Shown piece after piece: positions 13,301-21,270 of a stretch of DNA of 64,000 nt; within the stretch, counting starts at the first letter, position 1; every line of letters starts with the position of its first letter. Under the pieces are notes generated by a model. The model saw only the letters and a list, made by a program, of their open reading frames with translations, made no database searches and was not told where the DNA came from. The position numbers and the translations under genes are program-made. Origin of the DNA: Saccharina japonica (Eukaryota > Sar > Phaeophyceae > Laminariales > Laminariaceae); assembly GCA_008828725.1 (NCBI GenBank), contig MEHQ01001776.1:636474-700473 (forward strand), given 5' to 3'.

Positions 13301-16300
13301 ACGGCCGTGCACGACATGAGTACACCCCCATTCCCATCCTCCTCCTAATACCCGTTTTCTTGCTCGACCCCTCGCTTTTTCCGCCGTGCCTGCGATGTTA
13401 TATGCATGCATGCGGTAATTGTTTAATATTGTGTTTGGTCGTCATGATAGCTTGTCGGAACGGGGTTCACTGCTGGTTCTGACGGCGAGGTGCCCGCCAT
13501 CACGTCCTCGTTGGTGTCCGATGTCAATGGATCACCCCTCGCTTCCTGGAGAGCGGAGCCATCGACGAGGTTCGAGGGCTACACCGTGAGCGACGCAAGG
13601 TGAAGACCAGGGCTATTCATGGGCCATTTTTTTTTTGTCCATCCCATTATTTTCTTCGCACTTCTGTCTTTCTCCCTCTCTACGTAGTCGTAACTCACAT
13701 CCGGGCTCACAAAGTAGGCTCCTCTCTCTCCTCCCCCACTACGGTTCTTGCCGTGGTTTTTATCGCGCAGAGGGTTCAACCTTCCCAACGCTCGTCGATC
13801 TTCATTTGATTTTGCCATGCAATGACCCTACCCGATGGAAAATCGTTTGGACTATTTACGGGGGGGCAGAGTAAATAGGACCAAAGGTTGTTAGTAAAAA
13901 TAGGTAAATATATAGGTTTTAGTGTGTACGGTAGGCCCTGTTTACAATGGTCCCCCGTAAGAGACTTTTCACAAAGATACTGCTTGGTGTAGCTTTCATA
14001 CGTCGGGACAGATCATGATCTGATTGAATCATGATCTAGATCATCTACAGTATTTCCACAGCTGCCGTTGTGAGAGGTTGTGGAGGATCTGTGTACGTAC
14101 AGATCCAACCGAGGAAACGTGTGCTGTATATGGTCATGCGGATGTACACGGCTCCCACCCGGCTATATTGAGCTAGAGCACACAAAATCCGGAATAAATC
14201 TCCCTTGAAAGGTCTAGATCGTGAAGTGGGAATCGATGATCTAGATGATCTATCTGTAGATAATTTATCTGTAGATGATTTATCTGCAGATGCTTTATCT
14301 GTAGATTATTTATCTGTAGATTATCTATCTGTAGATTACATACCTGTAGATAATCTACTTGTAGATCATCTACCCCTATAAGGCAAACATTAGGTGCTAC
14401 CGCTATAAGGCAACCATTAGGCGCTACCCCTGCAAGGCAAACATTAGGTGCTACCCCTAAAAGGCAAACATTAGGCGCTACCCCTAGGAGGCAAACATTA
14501 GGCGCTACCCCTATGAGGCAAACATTAGGTGCTACCCCTGTAAGGCAAATATAGGTGCTACCCGTACTGTATCATGGCACGCGGCTTTGTTTAAAACTGC
14601 CCCCAGCATGATCGTGTTCCATTCAAAGATGTCGGGAGACAGGACTTGACAGACAGCAGCTTTGTCTTGACATGCCGTGACTGACACCAAACTATTAGGT
14701 GTCAGTGCACCCTTTTGACAGCGCGTGTTTTGCCTTGCTTGACACGTCTCCCGCCATCTTTGGCTCCATTGCTGAGTTTTTTCTTGTCCCGTCGCTGTTT
14801 TACCTGTTTTTGTATGTTATTGGGCAGGCGTATTGCTGGAGGGACGGTGCTGCGAGGGCACGCTGGTTTCGAAGAACTGCCCCGGAGGTGAGGGCTGTTT
14901 TTTTTTTCAAGGGAAAGCCCAAGGTTCAGACCTCTTTTCGTCGTCGGAATCACCCTTCATATTCGTATACATACATGTTACTCTTTCTACATGAGTAGCC
15001 TTTTATCGCATCGTTTTTCTCTGTAGGGAAAACTCATGATTCCATACTACGTTCTCGTAGCCCAAGTAATTAATTCAGCCGTTTCACCCACCCACACCCT
15101 CCTACACACCTCCTAAAATGATACCAGGTACTATTAACGAATAAAAAAATGTGGTGTCCCTCTCTTATCATATTGCTGTAGTACGGAATTATGTGTTTCT
15201 TTGGAAGCCAGTACTTCATTAAGTTTTCTTGCGACTCTAGGTTTTATATATGTACAGCACAACTAATCGACTGTCTTGATTCTGTTCCATCTACGATTCT
15301 GGTTCTCCCCCTTTTGCTAAATTCATTAATTATTAATTTGTCGAACAAACACAAATCACACATGATAGCCCAGGATTTCCCTTTTTTTTTATTCTGCCGT
15401 ACCAGGTATCACCCAGTATGCGTGCCATTTTTATTTACTTCGGGGGCTGCACGATCTCCCACGTTATTTTTCTTTTGACTGGATGTACGAGAGGATATAT
15501 TAATTTCGCTCGGTTTCAAAAACGATGCTCAACCCTGCTCTGAGTTTGAAGTTTTGTTTTGTGCGTTGACCTGTTTTGGCTATATACCGCAACAGACATG
15601 TTGTCCTCCTCTGCAGTTACATGGTCTGCGCTTTTGACCCTGTCTGGTGTAACGGACGTTTTTCCTACTCTGAATTCAATTTGTTTCTGCCAAAACAATC
15701 TCGCTTTCGGTTTTGCGGCCATTTCTGGTTGGCTGCATACTGCAGCAATTATATTCCCCTACTCTTGATAAAAAGTCTTTTCTGCTTGACTCGACCGTTT
15801 TTAGTTTTTATTTCTGCGCAAAATATCTACTGCGAGAGTCAACAACAGGTGGTTGTGCTTGGCTGTTTTTATCTACTATTAATAGTACACGCCAGGTGTA
15901 TACTCCAATGTATACCTAATTTTCTTTTCACTGCAACAGAATGACCGTACAAACCCTGATTCCGAACGCCATTGTTGGTCCTACTGTTCTAGTGTTTTAC
16001 TACTGTATGTACCACCGCAACAATGAAAATTGCCCTGCTCTGATTTTTATCAAGTTTTCCCTGCGCGACTCTACCGTATAGCAGTAGCTGATACTTCCGA
16101 GGGGACATGGAGTGATTTGACACACCACACGAGGCGGAACGTGGAAGTGTGGAGGGCTTAAGCTTTAGTTTTACCCATCCGCCGGAGGATAACAGAGAAA
16201 CAAAAAAGTATTGCTTTCTGCAGTTAACGAAACCACCACGTTCGTCGTTTTCGACCCCCCTCGAGCAGGAGGTACCCAACTGGCGCCAGCACAGGCGCGG

Positions 16301-16860
16301 TAGGAGCAGGCGGCGATACTCCCGTGGCAACCGAACGCCGCCTCCGTGCCCAGGGCAACGGACCTCAGCCAACCTTCGATGCAACCTCGGATGACCTCCC
16401 AGCTAACTTCGATGCTAGGGAGGCGTTTCCCGAATGCGCCTCCATTATTGGACGTGTTAGGGACCAGAGTGACTGTGGGAGTTGCTGGGCGTTCGCCTCC
16501 ACGGAGGCGTTTAACGATCGTCGATGCATCGCCGGTATTGGTGGCGGCGGGGTTGGCGCTGACGGTGAGGCTACGGCGGACCAGCTGTTGGTGTTGAGTG
16601 CGGAGGATACGACGGCGTGCTGCTATGGGTTTTCGTGCGGCCTCAGGTAGGGAGGGGTCGGGTTAGGGTGGTGGTGGTAGTGGTGGTGATGTTGATGTGG
16701 TGTTGGTGTTGGGTTTGAGTACACGATTAGTTTGGTTTTTGAATTGGTTTGAGGGTGAGGGTGAGGTTGGGACCGCTTTGGTTTAGTCCGGTTTTGTACG
16801 AGGTATTTGCTATGCTTTTTTTGTCGTGTTGAGGAGTATACAAGCTGGTTTTTGAGGCCG

Positions 16861-16902
<42 letters not shown>

Positions 16903-18175
16903 CAATAGTAGTGGTAGCATAGTATCAGTACACAGTAAGAGTCAGAGTAAAAATAGTACAACAATGGTCAAAATCGTACATCGATCAATACTTCTACCCG
17001 CCCCCTTCCCCTCCCGCCCTTTGTCCCGCGTCTGCAAACGGCGTTGTATTTGCTATGGTTTGTGTTTTTATTTCTTCTTTTTTCAGCATGGGCTGCAATG
17101 GTGGTCAACCCGGGTCTGCGTGGAAATGGTTCACCAAGACCGGCGTGGTTACCGGAGGTGGCTACTCAGAGATCGGTCAGGGCAACACTTGCAAGGTGAT
17201 AAGTGGTACCAGTACGTGATAGATGTTGTGATGTGATACTGGTGCGACTGTTACGTACACTGTGTGATTTGCGAGCATTTGATACCCTAGCACCTGCTAC
17301 GTACACTATTAATGTGATTTGCGAGCATTTGATACCCTGGCACTTGCTATGAGATGATTGATAAAGTTTACCAACTGTTTTTTCGAATGAGTGAGGGACT
17401 GTTTAGTCTTCTTTACACTCCAACGGTCCTTACATTTCCGCCCAGGCTAATAGGTAAATATGATACCTCGTACCTGTTAACGTGATAAATGATCAGTGAT
17501 AAATGAACGGTATTTTACCTGTGATGCCAGCCAGGTATGTGATATGTGGTGTGCGGTACCTGGTACCTGCCAAGTGGTAAGTGATACCGTAGTGATACCA
17601 ATAAGTGATACCAGGTACCTCGTACCAATCTGGTAAGTGATACGTAGTACGCTAAAAACAACTTCCGTTACGCGATTCATATTAAATCGAACCCTACCCT
17701 CCTGTTGCCTCTCCATTCCCCTCCTTATCCCAGCCTTACGAGTTCCAACCCTGCGCACACCACGTAGACCCCGGAGCATCGGGCTACCCGGCCTGCCCCG
17801 ACAGCGAGTACCCCACGCCCGAATGCCTTTACCGTTGCTCCGAGGGAACCTTCCCGTCCAGCTACGAGGAAGACAAGAAGATGGCTAAGGAGGCGTATTC
17901 TCTGGGGGTGAGCGGGAACGTTGGGGGGTTGTATTTTGTCTTGGGGGGGGGGGGGCAGGGGGGTTGGTGGTGGCGGTGTTGTTGGGGTTGGTGTTGGTGA
18001 TGATTGTCGTTATAATGGCTGTCCCGGCTGCTTCCTCTTCTGGCTACTGCTGCTGCCGTCGCTGGTGGTGGTGGTGGTGGTGGTGCTGCTGCTGCTTCCG
18101 TTGCTGCTGTTACTACTGCCGCTACTGCTGCTGCCGCTGCTGCTTCCGTCGCTGCTGTTACTACTGCCGCTACTA

Positions 18176-18224
<49 letters not shown>

Positions 18225-20133
18225 GCCGGCAGCCGCTGCTCATTCCTCTGCTGCTTCTGCTGCTGCTGCTGATCATCGCCGTCACTGTTGCTGCTGCCGC
18301 TCGCTCTCTTCATGGCCCCGACGCGCCATACGCCGTGTTTTTCAGGGGGTGCAAGAAATCCAGAAAGACATGATCAAGTTTGGGTCCGTCACTGCTGCCT
18401 TCTCCGTCTACTCCGACTTCCTCACCTACTCCGGTGGCGTTTACAAGAATGTCGCAGGTGATAATAGAACAGACGCGTGCTACGATGGGGGTACCATTTT
18501 TTTGGGCGGAAAAGTTTTTTGAACGACGGCGTATGAAAGGCTCCTTAACCCAAAATCGTCGAAGTGCCATTTTTTTGTCGCATTTGTTTTTCCATGTTAG
18601 GGCCCGAATTAACGAGTATAAAATAAATCCAATTTGGGAAAAAATAAAATTCAAATTCGCTTTTCATTGGTCGACACACGCACCAGCACCCCCCAAGATC
18701 CTAATCTTTGGTGCTTGTGCGCGTGTTGACCAATGAAAAGCGGATTTGAATAGTTTTTTTTTTCCAAATTGATTTTTTTTCTTCTTCGTTAAAACGGGCC
18801 CTTATGGTCAGGCCATGGTAACTTTTCATCGGGTGGCACTTTTTATTCCCCCCCTCCAAAATCAGTTTTTTTGGGTGAGGTAGACAGCTCCTCAAGCCAC
18901 CACCCTCAGAAGGCAAAAATGGTGCACCTCTACCGTAAGATAGCATGCGTCTACGGCCATGCGTGGCATGCGGCTAATGCCTTTTTAAGACCCCTTTGGG
19001 TGTGTTGATTCAGCGACTAAAACCACGGTAGTATTATCGACCGTTTTTACCGGAGGCGCAAGCGCCCAGCACAGCAGAGTACGGGTAGGATGATGATGTT
19101 GCGCCCGTGCCGTACGACTCCTTGCATTGCAGCCATTGTGACTCGGACGCCAAACATTGTATGATATTTCCCAAGTAGCCGATGGTGCTGTAACCGTCGC
19201 TTTTTTTATGGTCAGGTTTTCCCTCTCGATACTAAGTGTACGTACCACGGATTTGTTCGTGGCGGTTATTTTTGGTTTGTTCCTGGCGGTTATTTGATTT
19301 GCAAGTGGTAGAGGATGGTATACCACACACAGCAGTACCGTTCCTACTCCGATGGCGTTTGCAAGAGTGTTACGGGTAAGGTCCCATCAGATAATATTCA
19401 GGCTAGTTACGATGAAGAAGCAAGGATAAAAGTGGTGTCCCCCAACGAGCAAACGTTCTCGAATAGAACCATATTGCGCTGATCCTGTCGTAAAACGTAC
19501 ACAGCTTTGCGGACCAAATTGTCGTTTTTCGTCTTTGTCTTGTCTTGTTTTTTTATAGTGAGCGTCTGGGGATGAGTCCACTCGATGGCTATCTCCACCG
19601 CACCTGAACCTCTCGGGGACCAGGTCGAGTCAACATACTCATATTTTGATAATTGATGGTGGATAAATGATTGATACTTGATATCGGTTCTTGATAATTG
19701 ATGATTGATGATTGATACATTTGATAATTGATAGCTGGCACCTGGTAATTGATAATCGATACCAGTACCTATTAATAGTATTCGACGATTGATGATGATT
19801 CAGCGATTGATCGTTCATGACTGATAAAATCGGTGATTGATTGATGATCATTTTATTGCTGAGAACTGATAGTTGATGATCGGCAATTAACGATTCACGA
19901 TGAACGATGAATGTCGCGCGTCTCGTGCGTGCGTGTGCGTGCCATCAGGCTCGTACATGGGCGGCCACGCCGTGAAGATCATCGGGTGGGGAACGGACGA
20001 GGACAGCGGAGAAGACTTCTGGCTCGTGGCGAACAGCTGGAACCCCTCGTGGGGCGAGGGCGGCCTGTTCCGCATCCTCCGCGGCGTTAACGAGTGCGGC
20101 ATCGAGGGCCAGATAGTGGCCGGAGAGGTCTAA
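7252..20133 (+). CDS. ML domain-cathepsin B cysteine protease (spliced, 5' end missing)
   Basis: Predicted secreted or lysosomal cysteine protease carrying an N-terminal lipid-recognition domain. Exons: 7252-7378, 7885-8029, 8772-8878 (ML part), 13451-13599, 14828-14887 (propeptide), 16269-16646, 17087-17195, 17734-17907, 18346-18457, 19949-20133 (protease). All junctions keep frame (end phases 0,1,0,2,2,2,0,0,1, then stop), giving about 515 codons. The protease has the papain-family triad: Cys in SDCGSCWAF (codon 16483-16485), His in [11 protein letters not shown] (19966-19968) and Asn in [12 protein letters not shown] (20032-20034). An occluding-loop His-His in CAHHVDPG marks it as cathepsin B rather than L. 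The propeptide shows the VN..P.ASW.A...RF..YTV pattern of plant and animal cathepsin B. The ML part resembles fungal PG/PI transfer proteins and NPC2. Seen: exons and phases. Known: families. Inferred: fusion, because no stop or poly(A) site was found between the parts and a 4.6-kb intron separates them. Confidence 0.75.
7885..8029 (+). CDS. ML domain exon 2
   Basis: Acceptor TTTTTCCGGCAG, donor G|GTGAGC; phase 0 in, 1 out. It encodes [28 protein letters not shown] and FEGVAQWN. The pair DLC ... ECP about 8 residues apart matches the disulfide and CP motif of ML/NPC2 and PG/PI transfer domains. Confidence 0.8.
8055..8181. mobile_element. Hairpin MITE, TA target duplication (Tc1/mariner-like)
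   Basis: Terminal inverted repeats TTGCGGGGGACCATAGTAAA and its near-exact complement ending TCCTCTGTAA, flanked by TA (8053-8054 and 8182-8183). It is 127 bp long with an AT-rich interior. Related copies lie at 13855, 20980, 37805, 41594 and 50841. No transposase, so it would be moved by an enzyme encoded elsewhere. Confidence 0.75.
8565..8700 (+). repeat. Dispersed repeat family G, copy 1
   Basis: Shares the ordered motifs GTCACA..AGGC, CCCACTACGGTTCGTGCC, TTTTTATCGCGAGAGGACTT and CATCGACTCGCGTCGGATTG with copies at 13686-13812, 37300-37440, 38950-39085 and 46575-46685. The roughly 140-bp core has no long inverted ends; a SINE is possible but unproven. Confidence 0.65.
8772..8878 (+). CDS. 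ML domain exon 3
   Basis: Acceptor TTTTTGTCGCTGCAG, donor ACG|GTAAGA; phase 1 in, 0 out. It encodes [18 protein letters not shown], then [17 protein letters not shown]. '[14 protein letters not shown]' corresponds to the last long strands of the ML fold. The strong donor means the transcript continues rather than stopping here. Confidence 0.75.
8889..8906. repeat. Poly-G tract
   Basis: A run of about 18 G just inside the intron donor; one of many C/G homopolymers in this window. Confidence 0.9.
9540..9710 (+). repeat. Minisatellite, GGTGTCGC..ACTGTAAT unit, left half
   Basis: Degenerate 30-40 bp units built on TTAAGTGGTGTCGCAATACT. The same array resumes at 10584, so it has been split by the element at 9711-10583. 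Confidence 0.8.
9711..10583. mobile_element. 873-bp non-autonomous DNA transposon, PIF/Harbinger-like
   Basis: Terminal inverted repeats GGCCAGATCTTATGCAGTAT and, at the right end, ATATTGCATAAGATCTGGCC on the + strand, about 27 bp with one or two mismatches. A 3-bp duplication TTA flanks it (9708-9710 and 10584-10586), as in PIF/Harbinger elements. The interior has no recognisable transposase. It includes an internal near-palindrome near 9790-9880 and a 47-bp tandem duplication at 10110-10202. It sits inside a minisatellite that continues on both sides, so the insertion is younger than that array. Confidence 0.75.
10110..10202 (+). repeat. Tandem duplication, about 47 bp x2
   Basis: CCGCACAGCAGCAGCTGCGC followed by CATGGCCAAAACA occurs twice in a row with one or two differences. 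Confidence 0.9.
10584..10870 (+). repeat. Minisatellite, right half of the interrupted array
   Basis: Eight or so units of TTCTTAAATGGCGTCGCAAT then ACTGTAATACG, 30-40 bp each, continuing the array at 9540-9710. Confidence 0.85.
11350..11610 (+). repeat. Dispersed repeat family D, copy with internal triplication
   Basis: A family of about 240 bp defined by ordered motifs: ATC-rich start, CTGCCGTT.., CAAGATCTG, CAGATCCAACC, GGAAACACG and GGTAACATGAGCTAGA. Here the TTCCTGCCGTTGTCGGATG block of about 55 bp is repeated three times. Other copies: 13990, 25225, 36110, 37640 (+), and 40060, 56555 (inverse). Confidence 0.75.
11900..12275. repeat. Inverted duplication, about 170-bp arms, nearly continuous
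   Basis: The left arm runs from CTGGAGATCGAACTCGAGGT (near 11917) to GATATCGGAGATCCAACTCA. The right arm is its complement from TGAGTTGGATCTCCGATATC (near 12099) to about 12262. Arms match at roughly 85-90% by eye, separated by about 25 bp. Short coiled-coil-like reading frames appear in the arms and continue on the minus strand to about 12450 (for example [19 protein letters not shown]), suggesting that part of a coding exon was captured and inverted. Confidence 0.75.
12453..12950. other. Spacer without recognised features
   Basis: No gene, inverted repeat or clear tandem unit seen between the inverted duplication and the family A repeats. Confidence 0.5.
12953..13196 (+). repeat. Dispersed repeat family A, near full-length copy
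   Basis: Starts in ATTAAATTAA, then GTCGTCCATATGCAAGT, the perfect short hairpin CCGCCTCAGAGGCGG, GCGCTTGGTGCAAGCAATGT, CCCGGCATTGTAGGGATGCG, and ends ATGAGTACACC before a C run. Length about 240 bp. Full-length relatives lie at 51205 and 55288; shorter ones at 13205, 27178, 28190 (inverse) and three times in 31241-32722. The AT-rich end opposite a C run suggests a retroposed SINE read in reverse, but I see no convincing tRNA boxes. Confidence 0.8.
13205..13328 (+). repeat. Dispersed repeat family A, truncated tandem copy
   Basis: Begins within the GCTTGGTGCAAGCAATGT block directly after the C run of the preceding copy, and repeats its last 120 bp with few differences. Confidence 0.85.
13451..13599 (+). 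CDS. Cathepsin B propeptide exon 1
   Basis: Acceptor CGTCATGATAG, donor GCAAG|GTGAAG; phase 0 in, 2 out. It encodes [17 protein letters not shown], then [11 protein letters not shown] and [10 protein letters not shown]. The spacing of VN..P..SW.A and RF..YTV matches the inhibitory propeptide of cathepsin B (plant type INSNPKAGWKA ... RFSNYTV). It is in phase with the ML exon at 8772-8878, and LVGTGF could complete the last ML strand. Confidence 0.75.
13686..13812 (+). repeat. Dispersed repeat family G, copy 2
   Basis: GTCGTAACTCACATCCGGG, CCCCCACTACGGTTCTTGCC, TTTTTATCGCGCAGAGG: same motif order as 8565-8700 and closest to 38950-39085. Confidence 0.75.
13855..13960. mobile_element. Hairpin MITE of the TTACGGGGG family
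   Basis: Ends TTTACGGGGGGGCAGAGTAA and, on the right, ACAATGGTCCCCCGTAA; left flank TA, right flank GA (mutated duplication). Confidence 0.7.
13990..14235 (+). repeat. Dispersed repeat family D copy
   Basis: Shows CAGCTGCCGTTGTGAGAGGT, GGATCTGTGTACGTACAGAT, GGAAACGTG, GAGCTAGAGCACAC and GTGAAGTGGGAATCGATGAT in family order. Confidence 0.75.
14236..14350 (+). repeat. Short tandem array, TGTAGATNATCTATC
   Basis: Seven or so 14-18 bp units related to the units of the large array at 40260-41290. Confidence 0.85.
14365..14572 (+). repeat. Minisatellite, about 29-bp unit x7
   Basis: CTACCCCTATAAGGCAAAC and ATTAGGTG (or ATTAGGCG) repeated seven times with small changes. Confidence 0.9.
14828..14887 (+). 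CDS. Cathepsin B propeptide exon 2
   Basis: Acceptor GTTATTGGGCAG, donor GGAG|GTGAGG; phase 2 in and out, 60 nt. It encodes [19 protein letters not shown], corresponding to the stretch after YTV in cathepsin B propeptides. The other two frames are also open, so the frame rests on phase agreement with both neighbours. Confidence 0.65.
14888..16268 (+). other. Intron with one dispersed repeat (family H)
   Basis: Contains family H at 16080-16190 (CTTCCGAGGGGACATGGAGT ... TTTACCCATCCGCCGGAGG), seen again at 24640-24735. The rest is AT-rich with no recognised feature. Confidence 0.6.
16269..16646 (+). CDS. Cathepsin B exon with the catalytic cysteine
   Basis: Acceptor CCCCCCTCGAGCAG, donor CTCAG|GTAGGG; phase 2 in and out. 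It encodes the end of the propeptide (Gly/Ala-rich), the mature N-terminus [18 protein letters not shown], the oxyanion/active-site block [15 protein letters not shown] (catalytic Cys codon 16483-16485), and [20 protein letters not shown], the LS..D...CC block of the family. A Gly-rich insertion ([14 protein letters not shown]) is unusual. Confidence 0.9.
16860..16903 (+). repeat. (GTA)n microsatellite
   Basis: About 14 GTA triplets inside the intron. Confidence 0.95.
17087..17195 (+). CDS. Cathepsin B exon, GCNGG block
   Basis: Acceptor TTCTTCTTTTTTCAG, donor AAG|GTGATA; phase 2 in, 0 out. It encodes [19 protein letters not shown] then [11 protein letters not shown] and TCK. GCNGG.P..AW.... 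is invariant in cathepsin B (GCNGGYPAEAW in mammals). Confidence 0.92.
17241..17341 (+). repeat. Tandem duplication, about 50 bp x2
   Basis: GATTTGCGAGCATTTGATAC followed by CCTAGCAC or CCTGGCAC occurs twice. Confidence 0.9.
17734..17907 (+). CDS. Cathepsin B exon, occluding loop
   Basis: Acceptor CTCCTTATCCCAG, donor GGG|GTGAGC; phase 0 both. It encodes [20 protein letters not shown] followed by [20 protein letters not shown] with paired Cys matches the occluding loop whose two histidines give cathepsin B its dipeptidyl carboxypeptidase activity. Confidence 0.92.
17908..18345 (+). other. Intron of trinucleotide repeats
   Basis: A G run at 17945-17954, then imperfect (CTG/CCG)n over 18040-18300. 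Open frames of Leu, Cys or Ser on both strands are repeat translations, not genes. Confidence 0.9.
18346..18457 (+). CDS. Cathepsin B exon before the catalytic His
   Basis: Acceptor CCGTGTTTTTCAG, donor GCAG|GTGATA; phase 0 in, 1 out. It encodes [37 protein letters not shown], the family's IQ.EI...GPV..AF.VY.DF..YKSGVY block. A decayed copy of its 3' end lies at 19338-19382. Confidence 0.92.
18600..18801. mobile_element. Tourist-like MITE (PIF/Harbinger), 202 bp
   Basis: Ends GGGCCCGAATTAACGAGTAT and ATACGGGCCC-like complement (CGTTAAAACGGGCCC on the right), flanked by TTA on both sides (18597-18599 and 18802-18804). The interior also folds: CGCTTTTCATTGGTCGACAC pairs with GTGTTGACCAATGAAAAGCG. 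A second copy is at 23003-23234. Confidence 0.85.
18940..19337. other. Intron sequence without recognised feature
   Basis: Contains GTCTACGGCCATGCG near 18950, recalling the end of family A, but no full copy. Confidence 0.4.
19338..19382 (+). pseudogene. Decayed copy of the 3' end of exon 18346-18457
   Basis: CCTACTCCGATGGCGTTTGC then AAGAGTGTTACGGGTAAG parallels CCTACTCCGGTGGCGTTTAC then AAGAATGTCGCAGGTGAT at the true exon end. Similarity continues into the flanking intron (GATAATA ... TACGATG). It lies in the intron downstream of the real exon and keeps a GT after the exon-like part, but has no acceptor nearby. Confidence 0.8.
19620..19905. repeat. Degenerate TTGATAATTGATGATTGA array
   Basis: AT-rich 8-12 bp units around GATTGATGA fill the end of the intron up to the acceptor at 19948. 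Confidence 0.85.
19949..20133 (+). CDS. Cathepsin B last exon with catalytic His and Asn
   Basis: Acceptor GTGCGTGCCATCAG; phase 1 in; ends in TAA at 20131-20133. It encodes [58 protein letters not shown]-stop. All C-terminal family motifs (GGHA, NSW...WGE.G, RG..ECGIE) are intact. Confidence 0.95.
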
Positions 20134-20303
20134 CCGTGCACAAAAATCGAACGAAGGAATTTTTCATGAGACGCGGAAAAAAGAACGAAACATTTTGTGG
20201 AAGAGATAGTGGCCGGAGAGTTCTAACTGTGCAAAAAATCGAACGAAGGCATTCTGCATGAGACGCGGAAGAAAGAATAAACCAGTTTGTGGAAGAAACT
20301 CGC
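20111..20303 (+). repeat. Tandem duplication of the stop-codon region and 3' UTR, about 95 bp x2
   Basis: GATAGTGGCCGGAGAGGTCT then AACCGTGCACAAAAATCGAA (20111 on) is repeated from about 20206 with a few changes. The second copy ends near AATAAA (20277-20282), a possible poly(A) signal. Confidence 0.85.
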
Positions 20304-20499
20304 TCGGCAGCGTCATAGGTTGGAACAAAAAGGCAGCGGATAGCTGTCTTAAGCAGAGACAACCGCGAAATATGTCAGAACGAATTTTATGTAAGTACAA
20401 AGCCTGTCCGTGCACGTGCCGGTGCCGACAGTGGTATTGGTGACATATTATGTATAGCATGGCACCCCTACCGCTCATGCTGTTGACGTTGTGCGCAGG

Positions 20500-20525
20500 T
20501 CGTTTTTTTTTTTTTTTTTTTTTTT
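20500..20525. repeat. Poly-T tract
   Basis: About 26 T, followed by GGGGACTTCC. Confidence 0.9.
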
Positions 20526-20929
20526 CGGGGACTTCCCGGCGACGCCTGTAGGCTGTCAAGAAACCTTACCTCAATACCGTTGTTTTGACGATGGTTGACT
20601 GACTTTGTTCGTCTCCATTGTTTAGTTGCTTTTGTTTTCGTGGTCTTGTTCATGCTGGGCTGTTTTTCCTTTTGCCGTGATATATCATGCCTTGATTGGT
20701 TTTGGATTTTATGGCGGCCTTTCCAGGGCAGGTATATATATACGAAGCACTTTTTTTTCGGGAGGGGGGGGGGGGGGGGGAGGTCCGGGTGGCTCTCGTT
20801 CCAGGAAGTTTGTACTATAATCTTGGGGGGAAGTTTGGTATTACGCTGTTTTTCATTGCCGGTATATCTGCCATGCATCTTGTCTTGCGTTTTTTTCTCT
20901 TTTTAACGACGTCGCTCCAGGCACAAGAG

Positions 20930-21270
20930 CACGGTTGTAGTAAGTGCAGCAGCAGCGTTGCTTGGAAGGAGACATTGTATCGGGGTGGGCTTATGTAATA
21001 AGAACCCACGATGGGCCCAAAACTGATGTACCCCCCTATGAGCACATGCCATATTCGGTTATGATTACTACGTTCCCCCGTATTAGAGCGTTGCTTGGCA
21101 GAAAGCACGAGTAGCAGCGTTGCTTGGCAGAAGGCAGGAACAGCAGTGCAAGTGTCACGTGGGCAGAAATTGCGGCGTTGCTTGGAAGCAAGTGGAAATA
21201 GTGTATCAGCAGTGTTGCTAGGAAGGGGCTAGAAGTAGCGGAGCGTTGCTTGAGAAGACGAAGCAGAAGT
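20930..21270 (+). repeat. Degenerate minisatellite, AGCAGCGTTGCTTGGCAGAA
   Basis: Units of 35-60 bp with the constant core GCGTTGCTTGG; two or three more units lie at 21650-21790. The array is interrupted by a MITE at 20980-21083. Confidence 0.75.
20980..21083. mobile_element. Hairpin MITE, TA-flanked, in the minisatellite
   Basis: Right end ATTACTACGTTCCCCCGTAT with TA after it, left end TCGGGGTGGGCTTATGTAAT with TA before it. The right half is close to the copy at 50841-50955. Confidence 0.6.

Larger units (their letters stand above)
8879..13450 (+). other. 4.6-kb intron linking the ML and protease parts
   Basis: Runs from donor GTAAGA to acceptor CGTCATGATAG. It contains an 873-bp TTA-flanked element, minisatellites, an inverted duplication near 12 kb and two family A repeats. 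No stop-terminated exon with a poly(A) context was seen that would end an ML-only gene, but an alternative end or promoter inside cannot be excluded from sequence alone. Confidence 0.5.

Noticed and set aside
13240-13330. 5S rRNA-like start (GTCTATGGTCATACGAC) in family A
   Set aside because: Only the first 15-17 bases resemble 5S rRNA; the rest does not, so no RNA gene is called.
17921-18373. Leu-, Cys- and Ser-rich frames over the CTG/CCG block
   Set aside because: Translations of a trinucleotide repeat inside a protease intron bounded by good splice sites.
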